Shown: positions 16,975 through 24,817 of the stretch, piece after piece | How positions within the stretch are numbered: position 1 is the first letter of the stretch | How the letters are laid out: each line of letters starts with the position of its first letter | Assembly: GCA_039588215.1 (NCBI GenBank) | Contig: JBDHAD010000039.1 | Coordinates: forward strand, 1-64,000 | Direction: 5' to 3' | Origin: JBDHAC01 sp039588215 | GTDB taxonomy: Bacteria; Gemmatimonadota; Gemmatimonadetes; Palauibacterales; Palauibacteraceae | DNA: 64,000 nt | Position numbers and translations under genes: made by a program | Notes under the pieces: generated by a model | Database searches by the model: none | Seen by the model: only the letters and a program-made list of their open reading frames with translations | Told to the model about the DNA's origin: nothing

Positions 16975-18560
16975 TGGCCCAGGATCGCGCGGATGTGCTG
17001 GTCATCGGATCGGGAGCGGCGGGTGGGGCTCTGGGCTGGCGCCTCACCGAGCTGGGGGCTCGGGTGGTCTGCCTCGAGCAGGGCGACTGGATCGCGCCCG
17101 AGACTATGGGCTCCACCGAGCCCACCTACGAAACGTATCTCCTCCGGGGAGACTGGAACCTCGAGCCCAACATTCGGAAGCGGCCCGAGGACTACCCCGT
17201 GACCACGGCGGGAGACGACCCGCCACGCATCATGATGTTCAATGCCGTCGGTGGGACGACGATTCACTGGCAGGCCCACTTCCCGCGGTTCCACCCCTCC
17301 GATTTCCGTGCGCGCACCCTCGACGGCGTGTCGGTGGATTGGCCGATCGAGTACGCTGACCTGGTCCCGTACTACGATCGCAACGACAGCATGATGGGTG
17401 TGTCTGGTCTGGCGGGAGATCCCGCCAACCCGCCCAGACCCGCGAGGCCCACACCTCCCCTGCCGATCGGGCGCCTGGGACGAACGCTGGTCGATGGGTT
17501 CGAGGCCCTGGGTTGGCACTGGTGGGTCGCTGACCAGGCCATCGTTTCACAGGCGTACGAGGGGCGGGCCCCCTGCTTCCTGCATGGGAAGTGCATGTTC
17601 GGTTGCCCTATCGGGGCAAAGGCCTCGACCGATCGCGTCTACTGGCGCCCGGCGGTGGAGGGTGGCGCCGTGCTCACAACCGGGGCCCGGGTACGCGAGA
17701 TCACGGTCGACCCGAACGGGCGGGCGCGCGGCGCCCTGTATTACGATGGTGACGGGAACCTGCAGGAAGCGCTCGCCCGCGTGGTCGTGGTGTGCTGCAA
17801 CGGGGTCGGCACTCCGCGGCTGTTGCTCAACTCGACTTCGAACCTGTTCTCCGACGGCCTCGCCAACTCCTCGGGCATGGTGGGGAGGAACTTCATGATC
17901 CACCCGGCACGGTGGGTCGAGGGGACCTTCGAAGAGGAGATGGATGGGCACATCGGGCCGCTGGGCGTCCCGCTTTACTCGCAACAGTTTTACGAGACCG
18001 ACCCGAGCCACGACTTCGTGAAAGGCTACACCCTCAACGGCGAGCGCACCTTCGGACCGCTATCACACGCGTTGTCCGTTCCCTGGGGAGAGAGCCACCA
18101 CGGCATCATGAAGCGTCGCTTTCCGCACGCGGTGAGGATGAGCGTCCTGTGCGACGATCTGCCCGAGGAGCACAACCGCATCGAGCTTGATCCGGAGCTG
18201 ACCGACTCGCACGGGATTCCGGCCGCGCGGGCCACCTACACGGTGAGCGAGAACACCCGGAGCATGCTCGACCACGGCCTGGAGCGGATCCGTGAAGTGC
18301 TCGAAGCCGCGGGGGCGGTGGAGATCTTGGAGCCAACCGGCACCAACATGGCTCACCTGATGGGGACGGCCAGAATGGGGGACGACCCTCGCACGTCCGT
18401 CGTCGATGCTTGGAACCGCGCCCACGACGTCCCGAACCTGTTCATCGTGGACGGAAGCTCGTTCGCGACCGGATCCGGCGTGAATCCCACCTCCACCATC
18501 GGGGCCCTGGCCTTGAGGGCCGCCGATGGGATCTGGGAGCGTCGCGGCGATTGGGTCTGA
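16974..18560 (+). CDS. GMC-family FAD-dependent oxidoreductase
   Basis: 528 residues. The FAD-binding motif VLVIGSGAAGGALGWRLTELGARVVCLEQG is at residues 9-38. NAVGGTTIHWQAHFPRF and the Cys-rich GKCMFGCPIGAKAST segment are typical of the gluconate/2-keto-gluconate/fructose dehydrogenase branch. The C-terminus has MAHLMGTARMGDDP and FATGSGVNPTSTIGALALRAADGI. It has no signal peptide of its own and is probably exported together with the preceding Tat-signal subunit. The expected role is periplasmic oxidation of a sugar or sugar acid, with electrons passed to the respiratory chain. The acceptor is unknown because no cytochrome gene follows. Confidence 0.9.
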   Translation: MAQDRADVLVIGSGAAGGALGWRLTELGARVVCLEQGDWIAPETMGSTEPTYETYLLRGDWNLEPNIRKRPEDYPVTTAGDDPPRIMMFNAVGGTTIHWQAHFPRFHPSDFRARTLDGVSVDWPIEYADLVPYYDRNDSMMGVSGLAGDPANPPRPARPTPPLPIGRLGRTLVDGFEALGWHWWVADQAIVSQAYEGRAPCFLHGKCMFGCPIGAKASTDRVYWRPAVEGGAVLTTGARVREITVDPNGRARGALYYDGDGNLQEALARVVVVCCNGVGTPRLLLNSTSNLFSDGLANSSGMVGRNFMIHPARWVEGTFEEEMDGHIGPLGVPLYSQQFYETDPSHDFVKGYTLNGERTFGPLSHALSVPWGESHHGIMKRRFPHAVRMSVLCDDLPEEHNRIELDPELTDSHGIPAARATYTVSENTRSMLDHGLERIREVLEAAGAVEILEPTGTNMAHLMGTARMGDDPRTSVVDAWNRAHDVPNLFIVDGSSFATGSGVNPTSTIGALALRAADGIWERRGDWV

Positions 18561-18616
18561 GCCCGGGGTCCGATTCCGCGCCGTAAACCGCAAGGGTAGG
18601 TGGCGCCCTGCGGTGC

Positions 18617-18638
18617 TTGACGCGTTCGTAATCGAACG
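18617..18638 (+). promoter_or_regulatory. TTGAC box with an overlapping palindrome upstream of the GGDEF-EAL gene
   Basis: TTGACG at 18617-18622 is followed directly by CGTTCGTAATCGAACG (18623-18638), a perfect 6-base inverted repeat with a 4-base spacer. It lies about 200 bases upstream of the cyclic-di-GMP gene and could be an operator over a sigma-70-type promoter. No convincing -10 box can be assigned, so the call is tentative. The remaining 274-base gap shows nothing else. Confidence 0.3.
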
Positions 18639-18834
18639 TGCCAAGAGCCTCCGCTCCCGCACCGATGCCGGATCCACGCTGGATGCCGCGAAATAGCAGC
18701 GAAAGGCCGGGGCGATCCGCCCCGCCGGACGGGGTCGAGTCGTGGCTCGGGATGTGCTTCCAGGAGGTGCCAGAGATCTGACCATTCGCCGACAGTGACA
18801 TGGCGCGAACCTGCCGAGATCGCCAGGAGGCTGC

Positions 18835-20637
18835 TTGCCCTCGACATCGCTCTGGATCACGGGGTTCAGCATCGCGTTCCCGGTGCTGGTGGTGATCGCC
18901 TGGTTCCGCCAACGCCTGGTGCTCGCCGGGCATGAGTCGCTGTTTGCCGAGCACACGGACGCCGTGGCGACCCTCGACGGAAAGGGTCGAATCCGGCGGG
19001 TCAACCGCGCGTTCACGAGCCTTACGGGTGTGGAAGAGTCACGTGTCCGCCGCGTCGCCTTCTCCGATACCATCCGGGAAGAAGACCGCGCACAAGCGAT
19101 GTCTGCGGCGCGCGCCGCGCGTCGCGGTAAGGCCCGGACCATCGAGGCGCGTCTGTGCAGTGAGCAGGGAGAGCCGGTCGAGGTGGAGCTCACGTCGGTC
19201 CCCATCGTGGTATTGGGACGGGTGGTGGGGACCCACCAGATCGCGCGCGACATCCGCGGTCGCAAGGAAACAGACCGAAAGCTCCAGGCGAGAGCCCTGC
19301 ACGACTACCTGACCGGCCTGCCGAACCGGGCCCTGTTCGAGGACCGGCTCCGACATGCCCTCGATCGCGGTCGCCGCGCGGGTCAGATGGTCGGTCTTCT
19401 CTACTTGGATCTCGACCGCTTCAAGCAGGTAAACGACACCGCCGGTCACGAAGCTGGCGACCTGCTGCTTCAGACGGTCGCGTCCCGCCTCGAGAGCGTC
19501 CTGCGGGACGGGGACACGGTAGCGCGGCTGGGGGGCGACGAATTCGCCATCCTGCTGGAGGACATGGAGGACGAAGAAGAGGCGATCGCCGCGGCACGGC
19601 GCGTGGCGGATCTGTTGAGCAAGCCAGTCCGGCTCGAGATCGGCGATGTGAATGCCGGCGGCAGCGTGGGCCTGGTGATCAGCTCGACCCTCACCGAATC
19701 ACCCGAAGAGTTGGTACGGCGGGCGGATCTCGCCATGTACGAAGCGAAGCGACGAGGAGGGCACCGGTACCAGCTCTACATCTCTGCGCTCGATGACCAG
19801 CAGGACGACCCCAGTCTGAACTTGGAGACGGACCTGCGCCGCGCAATTGAAGCGGATGCGCTGCATGTCGAGTATCAGGCGATTATTGATCTGGCCGGAA
19901 CCCTCATCGTCGGCATCGAAGCGCTGGCACGCTGGCAACACCCGAGGTTCGGCTCCCTTTCCCCTTCGGTCTTCCTCCCGATCGCCGAACGCTCGGATCT
20001 GATCGGAGCCCTCGACCGGTGCATCCTTCGGCGGGCTTGCCGCGAGGCGAGGACACTGCTCGAGGATCCGAAATCGATCGCACCCGGCTTCTTCCTCAGC
20101 GTAAACTGCTCGAAGCTCGGGCTCGAGGAGGGAGACGCGGCGGCGACGATCACTGGTATCCTCGAGGCGGAGGGGTTCGATCCCCAGCGGCTTCAGATCG
20201 AGCTTACGGAGAGTGTCGGGGGCGGGAGCCTGGAGACATTGGAGCGGCTGAGAGGGGCTGGCATCAAGCTCGCGATCGACGACTTTGGCACGGGCTACTC
20301 GTCGCTCGGCTATCTCGGGCGTCTTCAGGTCGACGTGTTGAAGGTCGATCGGTCGCTCGTTCGAGCGCTAGGAACCGACACGGCCTCGGGCGCGGTCGTT
20401 CGCATGATTCTCACGCTCGCTCAAGTCCTCGGTCTGGGTGTGATCGTGGAGGGGGTGGAGGATGCGGGACAGCTGAGGCAGCTACAGGAGCTGGGCGGAC
20501 GATATCTCCAGGGCTTCTACTTCGGCCAGCCGACGGATTTCGAAACGATTTCCAAGCTGGTGCGGCGCGGTCTGCCACCGGACTGGGCCTTCCGCGGTCC
20601 GGGCCCATCGCGTCAGGTCGCGGCTACGCCCGCATAG
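18835..20637 (+). CDS. PAS-GGDEF-EAL cyclic-di-GMP turnover protein
   Basis: 600 residues. A single N-terminal membrane helix (about residues 5-22) is followed by a PAS domain (about 40-140), a GGDEF domain (about 150-320) and an EAL domain (about 335-580). Both catalytic signatures are intact: RLGGDEFAILLED, with an RDGD inhibitory site exactly five residues upstream, and IEALARWQHP with DDFGTGYSSLGYL. The protein may therefore synthesise and hydrolyse cyclic-di-GMP, with the balance set by the PAS signal. The start is TTG at 18835, supported by AGGAGG at 18825-18830. Its 3' end overlaps the convergent sulfotransferase gene by 25 bases. Confidence 0.9.
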   Translation: MPSTSLWITGFSIAFPVLVVIAWFRQRLVLAGHESLFAEHTDAVATLDGKGRIRRVNRAFTSLTGVEESRVRRVAFSDTIREEDRAQAMSAARAARRGKARTIEARLCSEQGEPVEVELTSVPIVVLGRVVGTHQIARDIRGRKETDRKLQARALHDYLTGLPNRALFEDRLRHALDRGRRAGQMVGLLYLDLDRFKQVNDTAGHEAGDLLLQTVASRLESVLRDGDTVARLGGDEFAILLEDMEDEEEAIAAARRVADLLSKPVRLEIGDVNAGGSVGLVISSTLTESPEELVRRADLAMYEAKRRGGHRYQLYISALDDQQDDPSLNLETDLRRAIEADALHVEYQAIIDLAGTLIVGIEALARWQHPRFGSLSPSVFLPIAERSDLIGALDRCILRRACREARTLLEDPKSIAPGFFLSVNCSKLGLEEGDAAATITGILEAEGFDPQRLQIELTESVGGGSLETLERLRGAGIKLAIDDFGTGYSSLGYLGRLQVDVLKVDRSLVRALGTDTASGAVVRMILTLAQVLGLGVIVEGVEDAGQLRQLQELGGRYLQGFYFGQPTDFETISKLVRRGLPPDWAFRGPGPSRQVAATPA

Positions 20638-21731
20638 GTCTGCGCAAAAGGATAGTCGCTGCCGGCCAACTCGGCGGCGCACCAGCCCAGCACTCGCTCG
20701 CGAACCTCCTTGGGCACGTCCTTGTGACGGTCCGCCGTCCCCTTCACGAACAGCTCTGCGTCCGTGGCCAGGATGTGGGGCGGGTGCATCTCGAACGCCT
20801 CCTTGTGCGCCTGCATGTACTCGAAGCCGCACTTGTGGACGACGTCCTCGAGCTCTGCGTCCGATAGCGGCTGCACTCCCAGGAAGCTCGCGACCTGGCG
20901 CACGATCGTGGGCAGGTCGCGCTTCATCTCCTCGAAGTGGACGAAGAGCACATTGTCGTTCGCCTGCGCGAGCTCCCACCAACCCTTCACGTGGTCCGGC
21001 CACGTCCCCCACCACATCAGCTCCTCCGAGCAGAACCACTCGTCGACGGCGCCCAGGTCGGGGGCCATCGCGCCCACGTTGGTCGCGATGAAGTCCGCGC
21101 AGCTCGCGAAACACGAGACGGGGTGCCGGGCGACGTACACGTACCGTGCTTCGGGGCTGAACGGACACAGGGTGGCCGGAAGGTGCGTCTTGATCAGGCG
21201 CGACGGTCGCTCGATGCCGAGAAGCGGTGCTTCGTCGATCGGCACGCTCTTGAGCGCCTCGAGCCACGGCGACACCGCGTACAGGGCCGTTCCGGACCCT
21301 ACGAGATCTCCGTTCCCGCGGTGCAGGATCTCGTACACGACGTGCTGCATCCACGTCGTGCCGCATTTCATCTGCGTGACGACGAACACGTCCTCCGGGC
21401 GTGCCTCGTACTCGTCGGCGCGCTGGAAGCTTTCGAGACTGCACGTCCCCTTGGGACCCGAGACACCTCGGTGCCGGAAGCTGGCCTTCTGGAACGTGAA
21501 GCTCGAGAACCTCCCGACGAGGCGGAGGATCGGGAAGAGCAGCCGCGCGTGTCGCCGGAGCGTCCGCTTGAAGTCGGCTCGTCCCTCGGGTGGGAGCCCG
21601 TAGTACTCGAGGCCCCGCGTCTTCTGGTCCTCCCACGAGAGGATTACACCCAGGTAGATCATCTGCGTGATGAAGAAGAGGACGAGTGCCCCCACCAGGA
21701 CCGCGATCCACGTGATCGGGCTCCAACCCAT
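20613..21731 (-). CDS. Membrane-anchored sulfotransferase
   Basis: 372 residues. An N-terminal transmembrane helix (about residues 6-30) precedes a cytosolic-type sulfotransferase fold. The 5'-phosphosulfate-binding loop is VTQMKCGTTWMQHVVYEIL and the 3'-phosphate-binding region is YVYVARHPVSCFAS. A KTHLPATLCPF segment lies between them, as in PAPS-dependent sulfotransferases. It would transfer sulfate from PAPS to a lipid, sugar or small alcohol at the membrane face. The gene is convergent with the GGDEF-EAL gene and overlaps its end. A sulfatase-like gene sits 7 kb away inside the mobile element, but nothing shows that they act on the same compound. Confidence 0.85.
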   Translation of the reverse strand: MGWSPITWIAVLVGALVLFFITQMIYLGVILSWEDQKTRGLEYYGLPPEGRADFKRTLRRHARLLFPILRLVGRFSSFTFQKASFRHRGVSGPKGTCSLESFQRADEYEARPEDVFVVTQMKCGTTWMQHVVYEILHRGNGDLVGSGTALYAVSPWLEALKSVPIDEAPLLGIERPSRLIKTHLPATLCPFSPEARYVYVARHPVSCFASCADFIATNVGAMAPDLGAVDEWFCSEELMWWGTWPDHVKGWWELAQANDNVLFVHFEEMKRDLPTIVRQVASFLGVQPLSDAELEDVVHKCGFEYMQAHKEAFEMHPPHILATDAELFVKGTADRHKDVPKEVRERVLGWCAAELAGSDYPFAQTYAGVAAT

Positions 21732-21967
21732 CCGCTATTTAGCTCCCCCGTGCGCTGCCCAAGGTGATGCGGCCCGCCGCGACCACAGCTGATGGCTGGG
21801 GAATGTGGCGACGGTCGCACGCGCGCGTCCAGTTACGGTCTCCTCCGCATGCGAACGGGCCTCGTGGACTCGAAACGCCGATCCTCCGCACCCATCGTCA
21901 CCGGCGGGCCGGAACGGTATCTTCTTAGGTCTTCCCTCCTTACCGAACTCCTTCAAGGAGGCCGGCA

Positions 21968-22816
21968 ATGAAGGCCATGGTTGATCCTCTTCCGACGTTC
22001 CTCCGGCGGTTTTTGAAGTCCAGCGCGCTCCGCGTTCTCTCCACCGCCACGGTCTCGACGCTCATCGCCCTCCCGTTCACGGCCTGCGGTGAGGACGAGA
22101 TTACCGGACCCGGAGGCCTCGCGGTGATCAGCGTCCCGTTCCAGTTCGTCGAGGACGCGACCGGTAAGACCGGATTCCGGCTGATCGGGATCAACGGCAA
22201 TGTCACCGTGATCGGCCTCTCAACGGGCGAGACGTTCACGGTGAGCGGATTCCGACAGGTGCAGAACTGCAGTCGGTCCCAGGCGGAGGCACAGATCGAC
22301 GATCTGCAGGTCGATGTTGACGTGACGGCGACCGAGATCCTCGTGCAGACGATCCAGCCCGTGAACACCGATCCGTGTAGCCTGGTTGTCCAGTACGACC
22401 TCACGGTTCCGGAGCGCCTCTTCGGCCAGATCATCAACGTGAACGGCGAAGTCTCGATCGAGGACCTGGACGAGGGCGTCTCTGTTGTGAACGTGAACGG
22501 ACTCGTCACGCTGGAGGATGTGGAGGACGACGTCACCGTTCGCCTCACGAACGGCGACATCGTGGCGGACGCGCGGATCAGCGGCGACGAGGAGATCGAT
22601 CTGCTGACGGTGAACGGGAACGTGGGCCTCACGATCCCGACGACGACCAATGCTCTGCTGTCGATCGCCCTGGCCAACGGAACGATCAGCGTGTCGAACC
22701 TGACGATCACGAATCAGACGAGTACCACCAACACGCTGAACGGGACCCTGGGGACCGGGGAGGGCCTGGTCATTCTCCGCACCACGAACGGGAACATCAC
22801 GCTCACGGGAGTCTGA
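21968..22816 (+). CDS. DUF4097-like beta-helix lipoprotein
   Basis: 282 residues. The lipobox LPFTACGEDE is preceded by a long signal region (about residues 1-40). The mature part is a series of short strands ending in Asn-Gly turns (INGNVTVIG, VNGEVSIED, VNGLVTLED, TNGDIVADA, VNGNVGLTI, TNGNITLTG), the pattern of DUF4097 putative auto-adhesins that form a right-handed beta-helix. AAGGAGG at 21954-21960 fixes the start near ATG 21968. It is the last chromosomal gene before the integrated element. The function is probably a surface or periplasmic structural one; no enzyme motif is seen. Confidence 0.75.
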   Translation: MKAMVDPLPTFLRRFLKSSALRVLSTATVSTLIALPFTACGEDEITGPGGLAVISVPFQFVEDATGKTGFRLIGINGNVTVIGLSTGETFTVSGFRQVQNCSRSQAEAQIDDLQVDVDVTATEILVQTIQPVNTDPCSLVVQYDLTVPERLFGQIINVNGEVSIEDLDEGVSVVNVNGLVTLEDVEDDVTVRLTNGDIVADARISGDEEIDLLTVNGNVGLTIPTTTNALLSIALANGTISVSNLTITNQTSTTNTLNGTLGTGEGLVILRTTNGNITLTGV

Positions 22817-22837
22817 TCGCGCTCCCCCTCGAGGAAT

Positions 22838-22854
22838 GCGCCCGGGAGGACTCG
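22838..22854. repeat. Extra 17-bp copy of the tRNA-Arg 3' end outside the element
   Basis: GCGCCCGGGAGGACTCG is identical to the last 17 bases of the tRNA-Arg gene (T-arm and acceptor) and to the first 17 bases of attL, which lies 105 bases downstream. It lies outside the element, just after the DUF4097 gene stop. It may be a remnant of an earlier integration at the same tRNA. Confidence 0.6.
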
Positions 22855-22942
22855 GGGAGCGAGCGTTGAGCGAGGACCGCGGCGCGGCCGCAGCTCCCAC
22901 CCCCAAGCGTGAGAGTCATGACGGGCGCTCACCCTCGTGAGT

Positions 22943-22985
22943 GCGCCCGGGAGGACTCGAACCCCCAGCCTTCGGATCCGAAGTC
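22943..22985. repeat. attL: 43-bp duplicate of the tRNA-Arg 3' half
   Basis: These 43 bases are identical to 38378-38420, which run from the anticodon loop to the 3' end of tRNA-Arg(UCG). No 5' half is present here, so this copy is the displaced 3' end left by integration. The pair defines the ends of the element. Confidence 0.9.
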
Positions 22986-23066
22986 AGAACTTCCAGCGTG
23001 AAACAAGGAGAGACACCGGATCTTCTGGTGTCAGCCCCGGCCCCTATACCGGAAGTTCCGGGGTCC

Positions 23067-23090
23067 AAACAGATGCAGAAACAGATGCAG
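23067..23090 (+). repeat. Integrase arm-type site, left end (two tandem 12-mers)
   Basis: AAACAGATGCAG occurs twice in direct tandem, about 80 bases inside attL. A nearly identical 21-base motif lies about 75 bases inside attR, and an inverted copy lies at 24101. Such paired direct repeats near both att sites are typical integrase arm-binding sites. Confidence 0.6.
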
Positions 23091-23098
23091 TTAGCCTA

Positions 23099-23833
23099 CT
23101 ACTCCGCTGGGGGCTCTGCAGTCGGTGGGGGTCCCTTCAGTCCTCCCCAGCCTATGTCGTCAAGCCTTTCCTTGAGTGCAGCTCGGCGGTCTTCGTTCCT
23201 GGCAGGAGCGACGTAGTAGAAGTCGAAGAGTCCTTCAAGTACTTCGAGGAGCCATTCGGCTTCTCCCGGTTCCACAGCTACGACCTCCCCAGTGTTCTCC
23301 GACTTGGAAGGGTGCACCGCGAAGTTCCCGATCTTCCGAACCGCATCGACATTCTCAGCCAGGTGTGTCGGGAGCTTGTCCAGAACGCTGTCAATCTGGA
23401 CGGAGAGGTTCGGGCCAGTTGCATCCCCCGCCTCCACCAGGACGTGCTGGAGGCAGCGGCGCGAAAGAGCGGCGGAGGCCTTCTTGCTCTTTGGGAAGAC
23501 GGCGACGGCTTCTCGAAAATCTGTTGCCGCATCTGGATCGGCCTTCTCAACTGCTTCTGGCACTGGCCGCAGAGCGGACTCCGGCCACAGTGTCTGGTCT
23601 ATGTCATGCCAGGTGTCACCGTCCGGCCTCTGCCGGAATACCACCAGAATCGGCCTCCCACACGCAGGGCAGCCCGACGGACGAAGCAGGATGGCGTGGT
23701 TCGACAGCGTAATAGCCGTCAGTTCGCTGACCCCCTTCCCGTTCCACTGACCCGAGACAGAGCAACTGACGGGTTCAAACCGAACTGCGACACCACAGTG
23801 TGGACATTTTCCCGTGGATTCGGCCTCGTACAT
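23099..23833 (-). CDS. DUF4145 domain protein with N-terminal zinc ribbon
   Basis: About 244 residues. MYEAESTGKCPHCGVAVRF and GCPACGRPILVVF supply two CxxC pairs that would bind zinc. From about residue 115 the sequence matches DUF4145: SAALSRRCLQHVLVEAG, QIDSVLDKLPTHL, and AVRKIGNFAVHPSKSENTGEV. DUF4145 is often found alone or fused to restriction or defence proteins and, as I recall, is related to HEPN nucleases. I chose ATG 23833 because AGGAGGT precedes it by nine bases; GTG 23881 is an alternative. It is the leftmost element gene, transcribed toward attL. A defence role is plausible but unproven. Confidence 0.7.
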   Translation of the reverse strand: MYEAESTGKCPHCGVAVRFEPVSCSVSGQWNGKGVSELTAITLSNHAILLRPSGCPACGRPILVVFRQRPDGDTWHDIDQTLWPESALRPVPEAVEKADPDAATDFREAVAVFPKSKKASAALSRRCLQHVLVEAGDATGPNLSVQIDSVLDKLPTHLAENVDAVRKIGNFAVHPSKSENTGEVVAVEPGEAEWLLEVLEGLFDFYYVAPARNEDRRAALKERLDDIGWGGLKGPPPTAEPPAE

Positions 23834-24156
23834 TCGGACTCGACCTCCTGGTGGCACGAGTTTGCGATAGTCTTTCGGCACGACAAGGTAGCTCCCTCTC
23901 CGCGTCTGGCAGAAGGGAAGCCTCGGCGGCCTCAGCCCAGCGCACCGCCGGAGGGCGCTCGTACGTCCGCCGCGGCCCGGCACGGCATCCGCGGAGCCTC
24001 CGTCGGATGGGAGATCCGAAGGCCGAGAGCTGACCTAGATCCCGGATCCCCGCGTTACGCCTGGAGATTCGCCACGTCTAAGCTTCCCGCTCTGCACCCC
24101 CTGCATCTGTTCCTGCATCCGTTCGGCGGGTGTCGCGCCTGGCGCGGGAGACCCGC
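23834..24156. other. Intergenic region between the DUF4145 gene and the terminase-side genes
   Basis: These 323 bases separate divergent genes. They contain an inverted copy of the integrase arm-type repeat at 24101-24125. I see no tRNA, no convincing promoter pair and no further coding potential beyond a possible upstream extension of the DUF4145 gene. Confidence 0.4.
24101..24125 (-). repeat. Internal inverted copy of the arm-type repeat
   Basis: Read on the minus strand, this stretch gives GGATGCAG, two bases, then ACAGATGCAG. It is the same motif pair as near both element ends, but inverted and about 1.1 kb inside the left end. It may bind integrase or an accessory factor, or be a relic of rearrangement. 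Confidence 0.5.
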
Positions 24157-24561
24157 GTGAAGGCGCGGGAGCGGTCGTGTGCCGGAGCGAACGCGACAGG
24201 CAATCCGTGCCGGTCCCCCGTCGTGGGGAAGGACGGCTGGTGCCCGGCCCATCGACCCGGTGGACGTGCCGAGATGCGGCGGCGGGCGCTCCGGGGTGCG
24301 ATCGCCTCCCGCAAGAAGGGCCTCTCAGAGGACGAGGTACCACCGCCCCCTCAGACCCTGGAGGACGCCGTGCATTGGGCATCGTGGGTGACGTGGGCTG
24401 TGGCGGTGGGGAAGGTCTCGGCCCGCACGGCCCGTGAGATCGGCTACAACCTCCGGGGGCTGATGGACGGTCTGGAGAAACGAGAGATCGCGGAGGAGAT
24501 CGAACGTCTCCGGGGGCAAGTCGTGGAGTTGAAACGGAGGGGCAGCTTGAAAGCGGGTTGA
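24157..24561 (+). CDS. Small zinc-binding phage protein, possible small-terminase or packaging accessory
   Basis: About 134 residues. The N-terminus VKARERSCAGANATGNPCRS followed by GWCPAHRPGGR has the Cys/His spacing of the short HGGXSTG-type zinc modules often found next to phage terminases. The rest is helical, with a basic RRRALRGAIASRKKG patch and a C-terminal coiled-coil-like EKREIAEEIERLRGQVVELKRR. GTG 24157 has GGGAG ahead; GTG 24130 is possible. Its position 256 bases before TerL suggests a packaging role, but this is inferred from context only. Confidence 0.6.
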   Translation: MKARERSCAGANATGNPCRSPVVGKDGWCPAHRPGGRAEMRRRALRGAIASRKKGLSEDEVPPPPQTLEDAVHWASWVTWAVAVGKVSARTAREIGYNLRGLMDGLEKREIAEEIERLRGQVVELKRRGSLKAG

Positions 24562-24817
24562 GGGCGGGTTGCTCCGGCAGGGATCTGCGGGCGGTGCTCC
24601 TTATCGGGCTACGGCGTCGTGAGCATACCTCCCCCCGCCGAACGTAAGGGTCGGGCGGGCATCGAAGCCGTCTGCCTTCCCACCACAAACGACGAGTCCT
24701 GAGCGAGTTTCTGCGGCCCGAACAGGGCGGACTCTACCGAGGACACGAGGCCAGAGGCGGTCGGCCATATACCGGGCACCTGCGTCCATATATCCCAAGC
24801 GAGGGGGAGGGCAGGAT

